Assembly (NCBI GenBank): GCA_003184365.1
Contig: NKYR01000010.1
Location: 310,001 to 374,000 of the forward strand
DNA: 64,000 nucleotides
Direction: 5' to 3'
Source: Evernia prunastri
Lineage: Eukaryota; Ascomycota; Lecanoromycetes; Lecanorales; Parmeliaceae
Positions 54,816 to 64,000 of this stretch are shown here, one piece after another (position 1 is the first letter of the stretch; each line of letters begins with the position of its first letter). The position numbers and the translations under genes are program-made. The notes under the pieces were generated by a model, which worked only from the letters and a program-made list of their open reading frames with translations, ran no database searches and was not told the origin of the DNA.

Positions 54816-56859
54816 ATGCCTCATGTATCTCTCCTGAGGTGGCTCTTTGCTTCCACGTCTCTCTTCCTTCAAGTCTATACCTGGGGCCATCCCATCTGGG
54901 GCTGCAAATGTGTACGATAGTAGATTTTCATGGACTGTACAGAAACAAGACCAAACATAGCTGATGCAAGGTAGGCTCCTGAGGACAATTGCTGGCCGTC
55001 AAAATCTCAGTGGAACGCATTCAACCAGTCCCTCTCTGGAAAGCTCATAGCTGATATCCCACCAGCCTTACCATGCTACCCTAGCCCAGAATATAACGCC
55101 GAAGCATGTGCCGCTATTGATACCGAGCTGACGGAGCAGATTTTCATAGCTGACAATCCCATCGCGCTGTCCTATCCTACGAAATCGTGCCCTCCAATCA
55201 ATGCGACAGCTGGCTCGTCGTGTACAATTGCGGATCAGCCGACGAACACATGTCCAAAAGGCAACTTCACATCTGTGGCACCTGCTGGATCATGCTCTAT
55301 CGGGGATCAACCAAGGTACACGGTCAACGCCACGGAGATTGCAGATGTGGCCTCAGGGATAAACTTCGCGCGGGAAAGGAACATAAGGCTTGTGATACGA
55401 AATACGGGGCATGACATACTACGAAGGTGAATTACGTGAATTACCTTACGTGAATCGGTGCCTGAAAGCCTTCTGACTGTTTGAAGGTCAACAGGCTATG
55501 GCAGCTTGCAGGTATGGATACGATATCTAAGGACAGGCATCACCTTTCAAGAGACCTACCGCCCGTCCAGTGCGTGCTCCAAGTCTACTTGGAAAGGGAG
55601 TGCCTTTCTGGTTGGAGGGGGTTATACTTGGGAAGATATCTACAGCGAAGCGGCGAGCAGGAACATGATCGTTGTCGGCGGTGGCACACCGGTACGTTGA
55701 CCTGGCTTCTTTCTGCCGGCTTACACTCGGATGATATCGGGACCTGACAGAGTCGTAGACCGTGGGCTGCCTCGGTGGCTGGATGCAAGGTGGAGGGCAC
55801 AGTCCCGCAACCCATGACTTTGGTCTCGGAGCGGATCAAGTACTCGAAGCACATGTTGTACTGGCGTCTGGAAGACTAGTGACTGCGAACCCCTGCGAAA
55901 ACTCGGACATCTTCTTTGCCATTCGTGGCGGAGGTCCCAGCAGCTATGGAATAGTGGTCTCGACGGTGATCAAGGCTCATCCTACAAATAAAGTCGCTGC
56001 TCAGGTATTTGGCTTTGCCCCTTTGACCGCAAATGATTCCTCGGCATTCATGGATGCTTTGGCCATCGTCCACCAAAATTACCCAAATTTGTCTGACAGC
56101 GGCTTCTCCGGCTATGGCTCCTGGTCAATCTACTCCCCAACTCCGTTAGTCGGCAACTATTCTACGGGCTTTATCCATACTATCGCTGTGTTTGGAAAGA
56201 CCGCCGCGGAGGCAGAAGAACTTTTCGCTTCAACAGCAGCTCAGCTACAGAAATACAACGGCACCAGCCTCTATATGACAACAAGATATCTCTCCTTCCC
56301 TACGTATGTCGCCTACTACAACGCACTTTCTGGCATCGTGACTCCAGTCGGCCAGGCCGCGGCTCTAGGCTCTCGCTTTCTTGACCGCGAAGCCCTTTCC
56401 GGCAACGTGACAGCGCTGAAAAAAATGCTGCAGACCATCGCCGGGACACCCGAGCAGGCAACGTCTAACAACATTGTTTTCGTTGGAGGCGGCCAAGTCT
56501 TCGCAGACGCCAGCGACCCTTACTCAGGCGTCAACCCGGCCTGGCGCCAAACTTACGTGCACAATATCGTCGCAAGGGGCTGGGCTCCAGGCTCGTCGAA
56601 TGTGACAATCGAAGCGGTCTATGATGATATCACCTACAACAAGGCTCAGGCCATGAAGGACCTCGCGCCCAACACCGGGTGCTACATGAACGAGGCCGAT
56701 CGCTTTGACCCGGAATACTTGCAGGACTTCTACGGGGAGCACGTATCGAGATTGTCGGAGATCAAGAGGAGGCGCGATCCGCGTAGCGTGTTCTATTGCC
56801 CGACGTGTATTGGCAGTGAGCGGTTTAGGGTGCAGCCTAGTGGGCAGATATGCTTGTGA
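54816..56859 (+). CDS. Secreted FAD-linked oxidase, VAO/BBE family
   Basis: Four exons (54816-54911, 54975-55426, 55487-55691, 55759-56859) join in phase to 617 residues. It starts with a signal peptide (VSLLRWLFASTSLFLQVYTW) and then a Cys-rich start (WGCKCAPEDNCWPS) typical of fungal isoamyl-alcohol-oxidase-like and berberine-bridge-type enzymes. The FAD domain (PF01565) shows IRLVIRNTGHD with the His expected to bind FAD covalently, then LVGGGYTWEDIYSEA, VVGGGTPTVGCLGGWMQGGG, HSPATHDFGLGADQVL and FFAIRGGGPSSYGIVVS. The C-terminal BBE motif is present as MNEADRFDPEYLQDFYG. Many N-glycosylation sequons (NYS, NGT, NVT) fit secretion. The family oxidises alcohols, sugars or alkaloid-type substrates; the substrate here is unknown. 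No biosynthetic cluster surrounds it. Confidence 0.9.
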
Positions 56860-57859
56860 TTGCGTTGTTAGCTCAAATAGCTAGGTATCTCATCCATTCC
56901 CGGATGGCCAATATTGACAGAGAGGAGTCTGCACAGCGCGTCTAAGCCCCTTTTCCATAACAGCGTGGCCAAGTAATTTGGCCCTCCATCGTGGCAACGG
57001 CGGTTTGGTGCACGATCCGCCCGACGGTCCAAGTTTGACGAGCCGAAAGTCAGCGCTTAAAATTCTCCGACGACAGTGAGCCCTACTTTATCCTTCATCT
57101 CTTGTCCTCTTCATCCAGACCATTAAGCGTTTGATCATTCCAGTACAATGGATAACCCATGACCCTCGCCTTTGGTGAGTGGAGTGATGCTTTTAGGACT
57201 GAGGAGAAGGTTTTTGACGTTAATAAGCGGACGCTGGAGATGCTCGGTGGAGCGCCGAGAAAGAACAAGGACATTCTGCTCTGTTCAGTAATACACTTGG
57301 CCAGCTGCAAGAATAATGCAGCGACTACATTTATGTGCATTGCACAGCTGCAGAGAACGTCGCGCGCAACAGCCAGCTATGGATGGATGCCCTACGCGCT
57401 TCATCCTCAAGCCATGGCGTCACGACTTGCATCTTCACTGCCCTCTCCTTATGTCAACATCCGCCGAGCTGTCTTTTGAGTCTTTCTTGTCTCCACCGTA
57501 GATTCCAAGTCGTATGTCCTTGCCAGTTGGCGACTCAAGCCGTCGAAGGGGGAAAGAGCAACGGGCCTTGAAGACAAGAGCTGCCACCGCCGGGAAGGGA
57601 AGGGGTAAAGCTTTGACCTCACCTCAACACCCGGCATCTTTACTATCTCCTATCAAAACCTAAGCGTTGTGTTGTCCTCGTGTCCAATTCTTGACGAATC
57701 CTCCGGTCCTTACAACACCCGCCTGTTTATCCTCTGCGATCATGTTCTGCTTCTTCTGCACCCGCTTCCCTTCTTCCCGTCGCTCTTCCTCCACCTGTGC
57801 TTCCTCCCTCGCCGATTACCCTGCCCCCAATAGCGCGTACAGGAGAGCCGGTTCCACTT
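56860..57859. other. Intergenic, no supported gene
   Basis: Downstream region of the oxidase gene and promoter of the rhodopsin-domain gene. An open frame at 57159-57479 has no recognisable features. Confidence 0.5.
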
Positions 57860-59755
57860 ATGTCGTCCACCACAGGCCCTCCGCCTCCCCTCGGAACGGC
57901 GGCACACCTCCCACCGGGCGGGCTGATCGCCATCGCGTGGTTTTCCGTAAGTTCCTCTCTCAGGGCAGAGCTTCCCCAGTTACTATGGTATCCGGGTTAC
58001 GAGTCGGGTCTTAGGAGCTACATGCTCATCGTGCTCCCGAGCATGTTCTGGAGCTCGTGTTGTCTGCGTCAGAGAAATCATGCTGACTCCGTGTTGTGCA
58101 GGTCGCCCTCGCAGGCGCCTTCGGTATGTACATTTTCCGAACGACTACCCCGTATTCCGACCACTCTTGGAGTTGCAAGACATGCTGCTGTAGCAAAAAA
58201 GCTTTTCATACCCTCCCCAGCTGTTCTCGACACTCGGGGTCTGAGGCGATACTGATTCCCGAAACCCTTTACAGTCATCGCTCGTACCTGGATCCGTATC
58301 GCCAAGGCCGAGGGTCTTCGGTTCGATGACTATTGGATCTATCTAGCTTATCTCATCCTTTGCATCAATGCCGTTCTTCAAACCCTTCAGGCTCCTTATG
58401 TCTACCGTTTGGTGCGGGTCAGAGCTGGGCTGGAGCCCGCCGGTGAAGGATTCTTGAAGGATGGTAACGTTTACCTACGGTATGAGTTTACGATCATTGG
58501 TCTCTTCTGGTCGATCCTCTGGAGTGTGAGTGCCCATGTTAGAGCAGCAACTCCCTCATCAATCATTCTGATTTCAACCGCGACACGAGCTCTGGGCGAG
58601 ATCTAATCCTTAGACCTGCCTTGTAGTCTGGGTGCTTTCCCCCCCTAGACGCCGTGCTGACGCCGGAAATGTGCAGGTAAAGGCGAGCTTCCTGGCTTTC
58701 TATTGGAAATTGTTTGATGGGCTGCCAAAGTACAAGAAGTGGTGGAAGATGGTCGTGTGTTTCGCCTTTGCCTCGTATGTCGGATGCTGGATTGCGAGTG
58801 CCATGACTTGCCACCCGGCGCCTCTTTACTTCAAGTTCGGTATGGGAAGTCCCTTGGCGGTGACCGAAAGCGATAACTGAGATATTTAACCAGGTCAATG
58901 CTACAAGCCCATTGATGTCAAAGGCTCGACCATCTCCATAGCCTACAGCACCACTGTGGACGTCCTCACGGATATCATGAGTAAGTGCTTCTCCTCACCT
59001 TTACGGCCAAATCCGTGCAGTGGCCACGGTTGTTGGGCAGAGAAATGATCGAACGCTGATCACTAACCATGCGCTAGTCATCTCTCTTCCATTGAACCTT
59101 TTGTACACCGTCCGCCTTGCACCAAAGCAGAAAATCGGCCTCGGAGCCGTCTTTTCCATCGGCATCATCATCATCATGGTGGCTGTCGCTCGCGCTGTGC
59201 AAATCTCAAGAAAGGCTTTCGCAGACGGGGTCCTTCTGGCCCTCTGGGGGATCATCGAGTCCACAGTCTGTGAGTCCACGTGTCTCTTCCAAACCTAGCC
59301 ATATTCGGCTCAGCCTATGCTGCATGATGATGTGTTTCGTACTGATGTTCGAACCCGCCTTTTCTCTGCATCAGCCGTGATCGTAGGATGCCTTCCCCCT
59401 TTCAAGTCGCTCTTCAAGGGCCGCAGCACCTTCCAGCGCTACAACTCCCCAGCCCACGGCAAGGACCCGTCGCCGGACATCCATCTTGACGCCTTGTATT
59501 TCGGCCGTGCCAAGACTGGCGGCGGTGGTGCTAAGGCTCGGGCCAAGGTCACGTCGAGACCGGTTCACCGTGATGGGAAGGAGAACGTGGAGTACGGCGG
59601 TGGAGATCACGTGCCAGACGGAGCGATTGGTGTGAGGAGCGATTATGTGAGTTTTTGCCATTTGCGATTTGCATGCTTGGTAGATGGCTTTGAGGTGGCT
59701 GACTTGTTTTTTTCTTCTTTCGTCTCTGTAGGAAGTGATGAGGCATGAGGTTTAG
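57860..59755 (+). CDS. Rhodopsin-domain (PTH11/SAT4-like) integral membrane protein
   Basis: Eight exons (57860-57946, 58102-58123, 58275-58525, 58677-58839, 58894-58980, 59078-59269, 59375-59646, 59732-59755) join exactly to 365 residues. The order is that of the fungal rhodopsin-domain family: short N-terminus, WIRIAKAEGLRFDDYWIYLA, ILCINAVLQTLQAPYVYRL, a soluble linker, VKASFLAFYWKLFDGLPKY, VVCFAFASYVGCWIASAMT, GQCYKPIDVKGSTISIAYST, TVDVLTDIMIISLPLNLLY, LGAVFSIGIIIIMVAVARAV, and ALWGIIESTVSVIVGCLPPF. Seven membrane segments are expected. The C-terminal tail is hydrophilic. The family includes PTH11-like receptors and many unknown proteins. I see no extracellular CFEM domain, so it is not a canonical Pth11. 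Exon 2 has 22 nt and the last coding exon 24 nt. Confidence 0.88.
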
Positions 59756-62700
59756 GAGGTGGTGAGCTACGAAGATGAGTGTCATGAGGATGGAGATGTG
59801 GTCGTGCTGCACTGGAGTTCTGGTATTGCTCCTTGCGAAGTGGTTGATTTTCTCTCTACGGGATTGATAGCTAGCTAGAGATTATTCAATGGAATCAAAA
59901 TGTGATATCAGGCAGGCAGCCTTCTCTGATCCAGGAAGAATTTAAAGGGGTGATTGTCTGTTTGAGGTTGTCTTGTTGACGAAAAGTCTGTGGCGGTGGG
60001 TACGTCAGCTTCCGTGACTGGGACGATTCATCGCTGCGCTGGGATTGACTGGCCGTTGGAGTATGGCTCCGTTTGATTCGGCTGGTTCTGTCTGGTGGCT
60101 GTGATGAGCTGTCTGGCTGATGAGCTCTCTGGCTGATGAGCTCTCTGGGGGATGAGGGACGGATTTTCGGGATGAATGGGACGTTGATCAGCTGGAAGCG
60201 ATCTTTATGACCTTTACACACCGGACTAGAGCAGACTAGAGCAGAGCAGAGCAGACCACAGCACATCACGCCACACGGCACCACACCGCACCATGTGACC
60301 CGTCCCTTCATTGCATTTGTCATATTCATTTCTTTCTTTCTTTCGTTCTCTCAAAGCCATTGCGTTGCGTTACGTTGCGTTACCTTGTCGTTCCCTTCCC
60401 ATTCGACCCGGTCCTCCTTCATATATGTATAGGTATGTATGTATTCTATATTCAGCGCCCCACGTCACGTCATGTCATGTCCGTTGAGCTAGGCATTCAT
60501 TTTCTGTTGTAGGATAGCGTAGCATAGGATAACATAGCAGACCAGGGCGTACCTGCAGCGCTGGGGTTGGGGCGCTGGTCATCTCTAGCAGGGGACGTGC
60601 GCTTTGAAGGGACTCTTGTTTGGGGTCGCTGGGTGGGAGGACGTTTTGGTGTAGAGCTTGGATGGGATGGGATGGGATGGGATGGGATGGCCTTGGTTTG
60701 GCTTGGCTTGGCTGGTTCGGGGGCTCATGGTATGGGTGTTTTGGGCGTTTACCTATGGTGTGGGTGCCCTCTTCAGGGTTGGGAGGGTGGGGGGAGGGAT
60801 TATGTATGTTTGGGGTGGTTTGGTTGTGGGGTTTGTTTTTGATGTGTGTTGGTGCGTGCATTGGTTGCATGTTCATGAGGTAGATGGATCCCATCTGGCG
60901 GGGAGAGGCAGGGTCAGGACTGGGGCTTTTTTTGGTGGCAGAGAGAGAGAGAGAGAGAGAGCGAGCTCTGGTGGGGATGGCTAATCTTCTCGCGAGACGC
61001 TGCGTTGCTAGGGCGAATAGGTAGTTACTTTGTCGTTTGGGAGCTCGGACGGACATTCGGACGCTGGTGTTTGATTGGGTGAGTGGAGTGGAGTGGAATG
61101 AGTGGAGTGGAGTGCATCGTGGTGAAATGTTCGTTGTCGAGGCTGGGTGGATGATGTTCATCATAGCTTGCAGCGCTTAGGACCGCGAGCTCTCGCATTC
61201 GAGGGATTGCAGGTGGTGTTTGCGAGGTACGTTGGCATTCTTCAGGTACCATCGTCCTTGGTCGTCCAGGGAGAGTTTATTAATGTCACTTGGAGGCTTC
61301 GAGTCGTTGTGGAGATGTTGTCACACCTCAGTGGTCAAATATGATGGTTGGTATCGGCGAAATATCAATGTCAATTTTCTTAGTTTCAAGACATTCTCGA
61401 TACGAAGCACGCATTCAATATATCAGAGAGCGGTGTCTGAGAGTTACATGTACATTATTATTCTTTTTAGCCATCAAAGAGCGTTGGTTTTCTTAGAATC
61501 TTCGAGTGGCTCCGGAGAGATGTCTTAGCATTACCATGTTTCCAAATTACTTTGGCATTTCTGCAGTCTTTCCCCTACTATACTTCTTAGCAGGCGGATG
61601 ACGCGGCGCCATCAATTATCAGAGGTGAAATGAGTTTATCGGGTGAATTCTAGGCTGCTTCCGCGAGGCTTCTCCGGCGAGGTTTGCCGGCCCCGGGGGG
61701 TTGGGGGATGGTGTTGGCAACATAATCCAAGACTGTTGGAGTTGGACTTGGGATGCGGATTTGGAGTGTGAAGGCAAATACATAGTCACGCGACTATGGC
61801 ATCATATTCCTGACAGGTAGGTGGTGGGGAACAGGGGGGAAGATTCGATTGCGGATTAACAAGAGCAAGAGAAGAATGTCACCGTTGCATGTGTGCCGTG
61901 TGCTGTGATGTTTCTTTGTAACGAGTCTTGAATCAAGAATTTGATCTTCAGTTGACCGACACTCCCACTCTCTCCCACTGCAGTCTGCAGCCCCCAACTG
62001 ATAATAATATCTAACGGCTGAGACGGCGCAGCCGGTAAATGAAAGAAATGCATCTCTCGTGTTGTGATGCTTTGTTAGATGGTAAGATACTCTAAAATAT
62101 TCTTAATGATTAGCCATTATGCGACAGAGTAACTTCTTCGCGAAGATTTCTCTGGATGTTTATCATCTTGCGGAACATATAAAGAGAGAAGAATAGGTGT
62201 GTGGGTAGCCAAGGCATCTTACCAACACGAAATGACGTTGGAAGTGACCTGTGAGATTGGCCCGCATGAGCTTTTCTTAGGGTGCTTGTTGCTCGGGTGC
62301 TAGTACCCAGTTACGCTAAATTCAAGGGACCACCCCCCAAAGTCCCCTGCAAGCGAGCCACAAAGTCGGCCGTGCTTTTTGCTTGACTCCTAGTGAAATA
62401 TCCAACGCCGCCAACAGCTTGACCACCTCAGCGATTGGTTATCGCTGAGTGTTTCAGACTTGTTCCAACCCAAATCTGGCTGGACGGCTTACTTGGGGAT
62501 CAAACCCCCTTGTCTCGCAAATGCCGTCAAAGCATTGCGAGGCTCAGAGGGGGGAAAATTAATTGGATCACCAACTGGGCAACGACATAACTAACATCCT
62601 GCCCGCTGCGCCCTGCGCAACTATTGTCAAATTTGACCGCTTCTTCTCTCACTCATATGCACAGCGGCTCTTGATCAAATCATACATGAGAGCCTCTCCC

Positions 62701-62987
62701 ACGCATCTCTCTTCAAAGGCGTCGCTGCCCATGTTTCATGACTGTATCATCAATGCTGTCCACATGAAGTAATATACAGCCTTCTCAACCACTGTTCTGC
62801 GCTTCTTGCCTATTTTTGGTCAAATGATTCTATCAAGAAAAGTACTTTTTCCTCATTAATCTCATAAGCCATATAAACCTATCACCGGATACCCGTCTCT
62901 ACGCCTACTTGGTTATTCGTCTTCATGCTTCATGACAATAATATAGCTTACGCCGGGATCGATCTCTATTAATCTGTACCAAGAAAG
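59756..62987. other. Long intergenic region with simple repeats
   Basis: No supported gene over 3.2 kb. It contains an (AGAGCAG)n-like tract (60224-60254), (CTTT)n (60335-60350), GTTGCGTTAC repeats (60363-60387), TGTATGTATG repeats (about 60425-60440), a (GATGG)6 tract, a (GA)n tract at 60942-60961 and GGAGTGGAGTG repeats near 61083-61110. Long open frames here come from these repeats. Confidence 0.55.
60661..60690. repeat. (GATGG)6 pentamer repeat
   Basis: Six perfect copies of GATGG followed by GGTTTGGCTTGGCTTGGC. It creates long repetitive open frames of Met/Gly/Trp/Asp in several frames, none of them a gene. Confidence 0.9.
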
Positions 62988-64000
62988 ATGGCCATCAAAT
63001 ATCGAGCCGCTCAAGAGTCCATTGGCCTCACTCAAGTCCCGGCAGATGATCCCTCCTTACCACCAGACATTATCGCACCTGGACAGGCTGCGGTGCCCAC
63101 CGCTTTTGTGACAGACTCATTAATCGCCACATCATCCACCCCGATCAGTACCCTGTCTTCAACTGCTACTACAAGCAGTCGAAGCTCCGCAACCGCAGCA
63201 CCAACCCACAGCGCTGCTGCCTCCAAGGGTGGAAGTGGACTCAGTCGTGGCGATATCGCCGCTATAGTTATTCCGATCGCACTTCTGGCAATACTAATCC
63301 CGATACTTGTCCTATTGTATCTCGACCGTAAGCATAGAGTGGCGGCACAGAAAAGGTCTAGTCACCGAAGTTCGAATGAGGTCATGCTCAAGAAGCGTTC
63401 GAGTATCCAGAAACCACCGCAGCCGAAAGGTCCCAAACCAGCCCGCCCTGAACGGACACCCCGAAGGAGCGTAATAGATCCTCCAACACCAGAAACGCGC
63501 AACTCACTTGGCCTATTCAACTTTGAGCTATCGCCTCCGTCGACGCCCGGTATGGGATGGATGACGCCCAACCCCAGGTTTAGCATTGCACGAGCACTGC
63601 AGATGCGCCGCTCTCAGCCATCTATCGTTCAATCTCAGCCTCGTACTTCGCGGGGAGAGTCTGATCGCCCTCCAACGGGAGACTCGGAGCGCTCAGAGCG
63701 ACGCCGGACAAGGACTAGTATATTCGACCCTCCACCGCCGTATGCGACCGATGCCGTGCCGTCCAAACCGACATCACATTTTGCCCCCCTGGAGCGGATA
63801 GGAACGCTGCAAAGTGCGGACCGTCCCCATGGACCCACTATGCAGCCGGCAATGGCCCCGAGGCTGCCTGCCATCGCTACCACCAACGGCGCTCTTGATG
63901 TTCAACAACAAAGGTACACGCCCCGCCATACACCCCGCGCATCAAGCGAGATCCTGCAACTACCGGATGCGTATGGTGTTGTTCACCCGCGATCACCCTC
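62988..64000 (+). CDS. Single-pass membrane protein with PPxY motif, cut by window end
   Basis: An ATG at 62988 opens a frame that stays open to the end of the window (337 residues visible). It has a Ser/Thr/Ala-rich outer region (about 1-84), one transmembrane segment near residues 87-108 (IAAIVIPIALLAILIPILVL), a basic stop-transfer KHRVAAQKR, and a long Pro/Ser/Arg-rich cytoplasmic part. No cleavable signal peptide is seen. The segment FDPPPPYATD contains a PPxY motif, which binds WW domains of Rsp5/Nedd4-type ubiquitin ligases. The combination resembles fungal Ser/Thr-rich membrane proteins thought to be sensors or Rsp5 adaptors; I do not recognise the family. No C-terminus is visible. 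Confidence 0.8.
   Translation, partial: MAIKYRAAQESIGLTQVPADDPSLPPDIIAPGQAAVPTAFVTDSLIATSSTPISTLSSTATTSSRSSATAAPTHSAAASKGGSGLSRGDIAAIVIPIALLAILIPILVLLYLDRKHRVAAQKRSSHRSSNEVMLKKRSSIQKPPQPKGPKPARPERTPRRSVIDPPTPETRNSLGLFNFELSPPSTPGMGWMTPNPRFSIARALQMRRSQPSIVQSQPRTSRGESDRPPTGDSERSERRRTRTSIFDPPPPYATDAVPSKPTSHFAPLERIGTLQSADRPHGPTMQPAMAPRLPAIATTNGALDVQQQRYTPRHTPRASSEILQLPDAYGVVHPRSP

Noticed and set aside
60475..61164. 229-codon minus-strand open frame
   Set aside because: Made of pentamer and GA repeats; low-complexity composition with no conserved motif.
1..64000. CRISPR array, phage or bacterial operon
   Set aside because: No regularly spaced repeats, Shine-Dalgarno-linked genes or prokaryotic gene order; spliceosomal introns occur throughout.

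Overview
The window is a stretch of nuclear genome from a filamentous ascomycete fungus (Pezizomycotina). The evidence is many short spliceosomal introns (about 50-170 nt, with CTAAC-type branch points and 3' CAG/TAG), fungal-specific gene families (CreB-type deubiquitinase, PTH11/rhodopsin-like membrane protein, CAP10 glycosyltransferase, BBE-type flavo-oxidase), intron-containing tRNA genes and a Tad/I-type LINE. I cannot fix the genus; a Eurotiomycete or Dothideomycete is a guess.

Layout. 1-16 kb is a gene-dense housekeeping block: an LSD1-type histone demethylase with SWIRM and HMG domains; a CreB-like ubiquitin protease; a divergent pair of secretory-pathway genes (the small ER-Golgi protein Yos1, recovered here from four small exons, and the ALG12 mannosyltransferase); a tRNA gene with a long intron; a metallo-beta-lactamase-fold hydrolase; and dynactin p50 (dynamitin). 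16-26 kb is a decaying accessory patch: an intact F-box protein, a broken F-box paralog, and a 5'-truncated LINE on the minus strand. The LINE looks over 5 kb long only because five single-N scaffold joins repeat overlapping contig ends; the real element is about 2.8 kb. 26-32 kb carries two glycosyltransferase genes (GT25 and CAP10/GT90) separated by a sparse region containing a 106-bp MITE with a TA target duplication. 32-36 kb is mostly simple sequence, another false duplication at a single N, and a zinc-finger relic. 36-48 kb holds a MYND-finger protein, a Ser-rich protein with a conserved Cys/His motif, a molybdenum-cofactor-sulfurase-like protein without its MOSC half, and an ABCG half-transporter. 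49-52.4 kb holds APC10/Doc1, LEU2 (with a questionable third exon) and tRNA-Leu(UAA). 54.8-60 kb holds a secreted BBE-type oxidase and a rhodopsin-domain membrane protein. The window ends inside a single-pass membrane protein with a PPxY motif.

Most genes act independently in core cell biology: chromatin, ubiquitin, N-glycosylation and ER-Golgi traffic, dynein transport, cell-cycle proteolysis and leucine synthesis. I see no secondary-metabolite cluster, no CRISPR and no clearly new multi-gene system. The best leads are the MOSC-less sulfurase, the leu2 exon 3 anomaly, the unusual intron-containing tRNA, the MITE and the assembly artefacts. All exon boundaries were derived by hand from splice motifs plus reading-frame continuity; none was checked against transcripts or databases.
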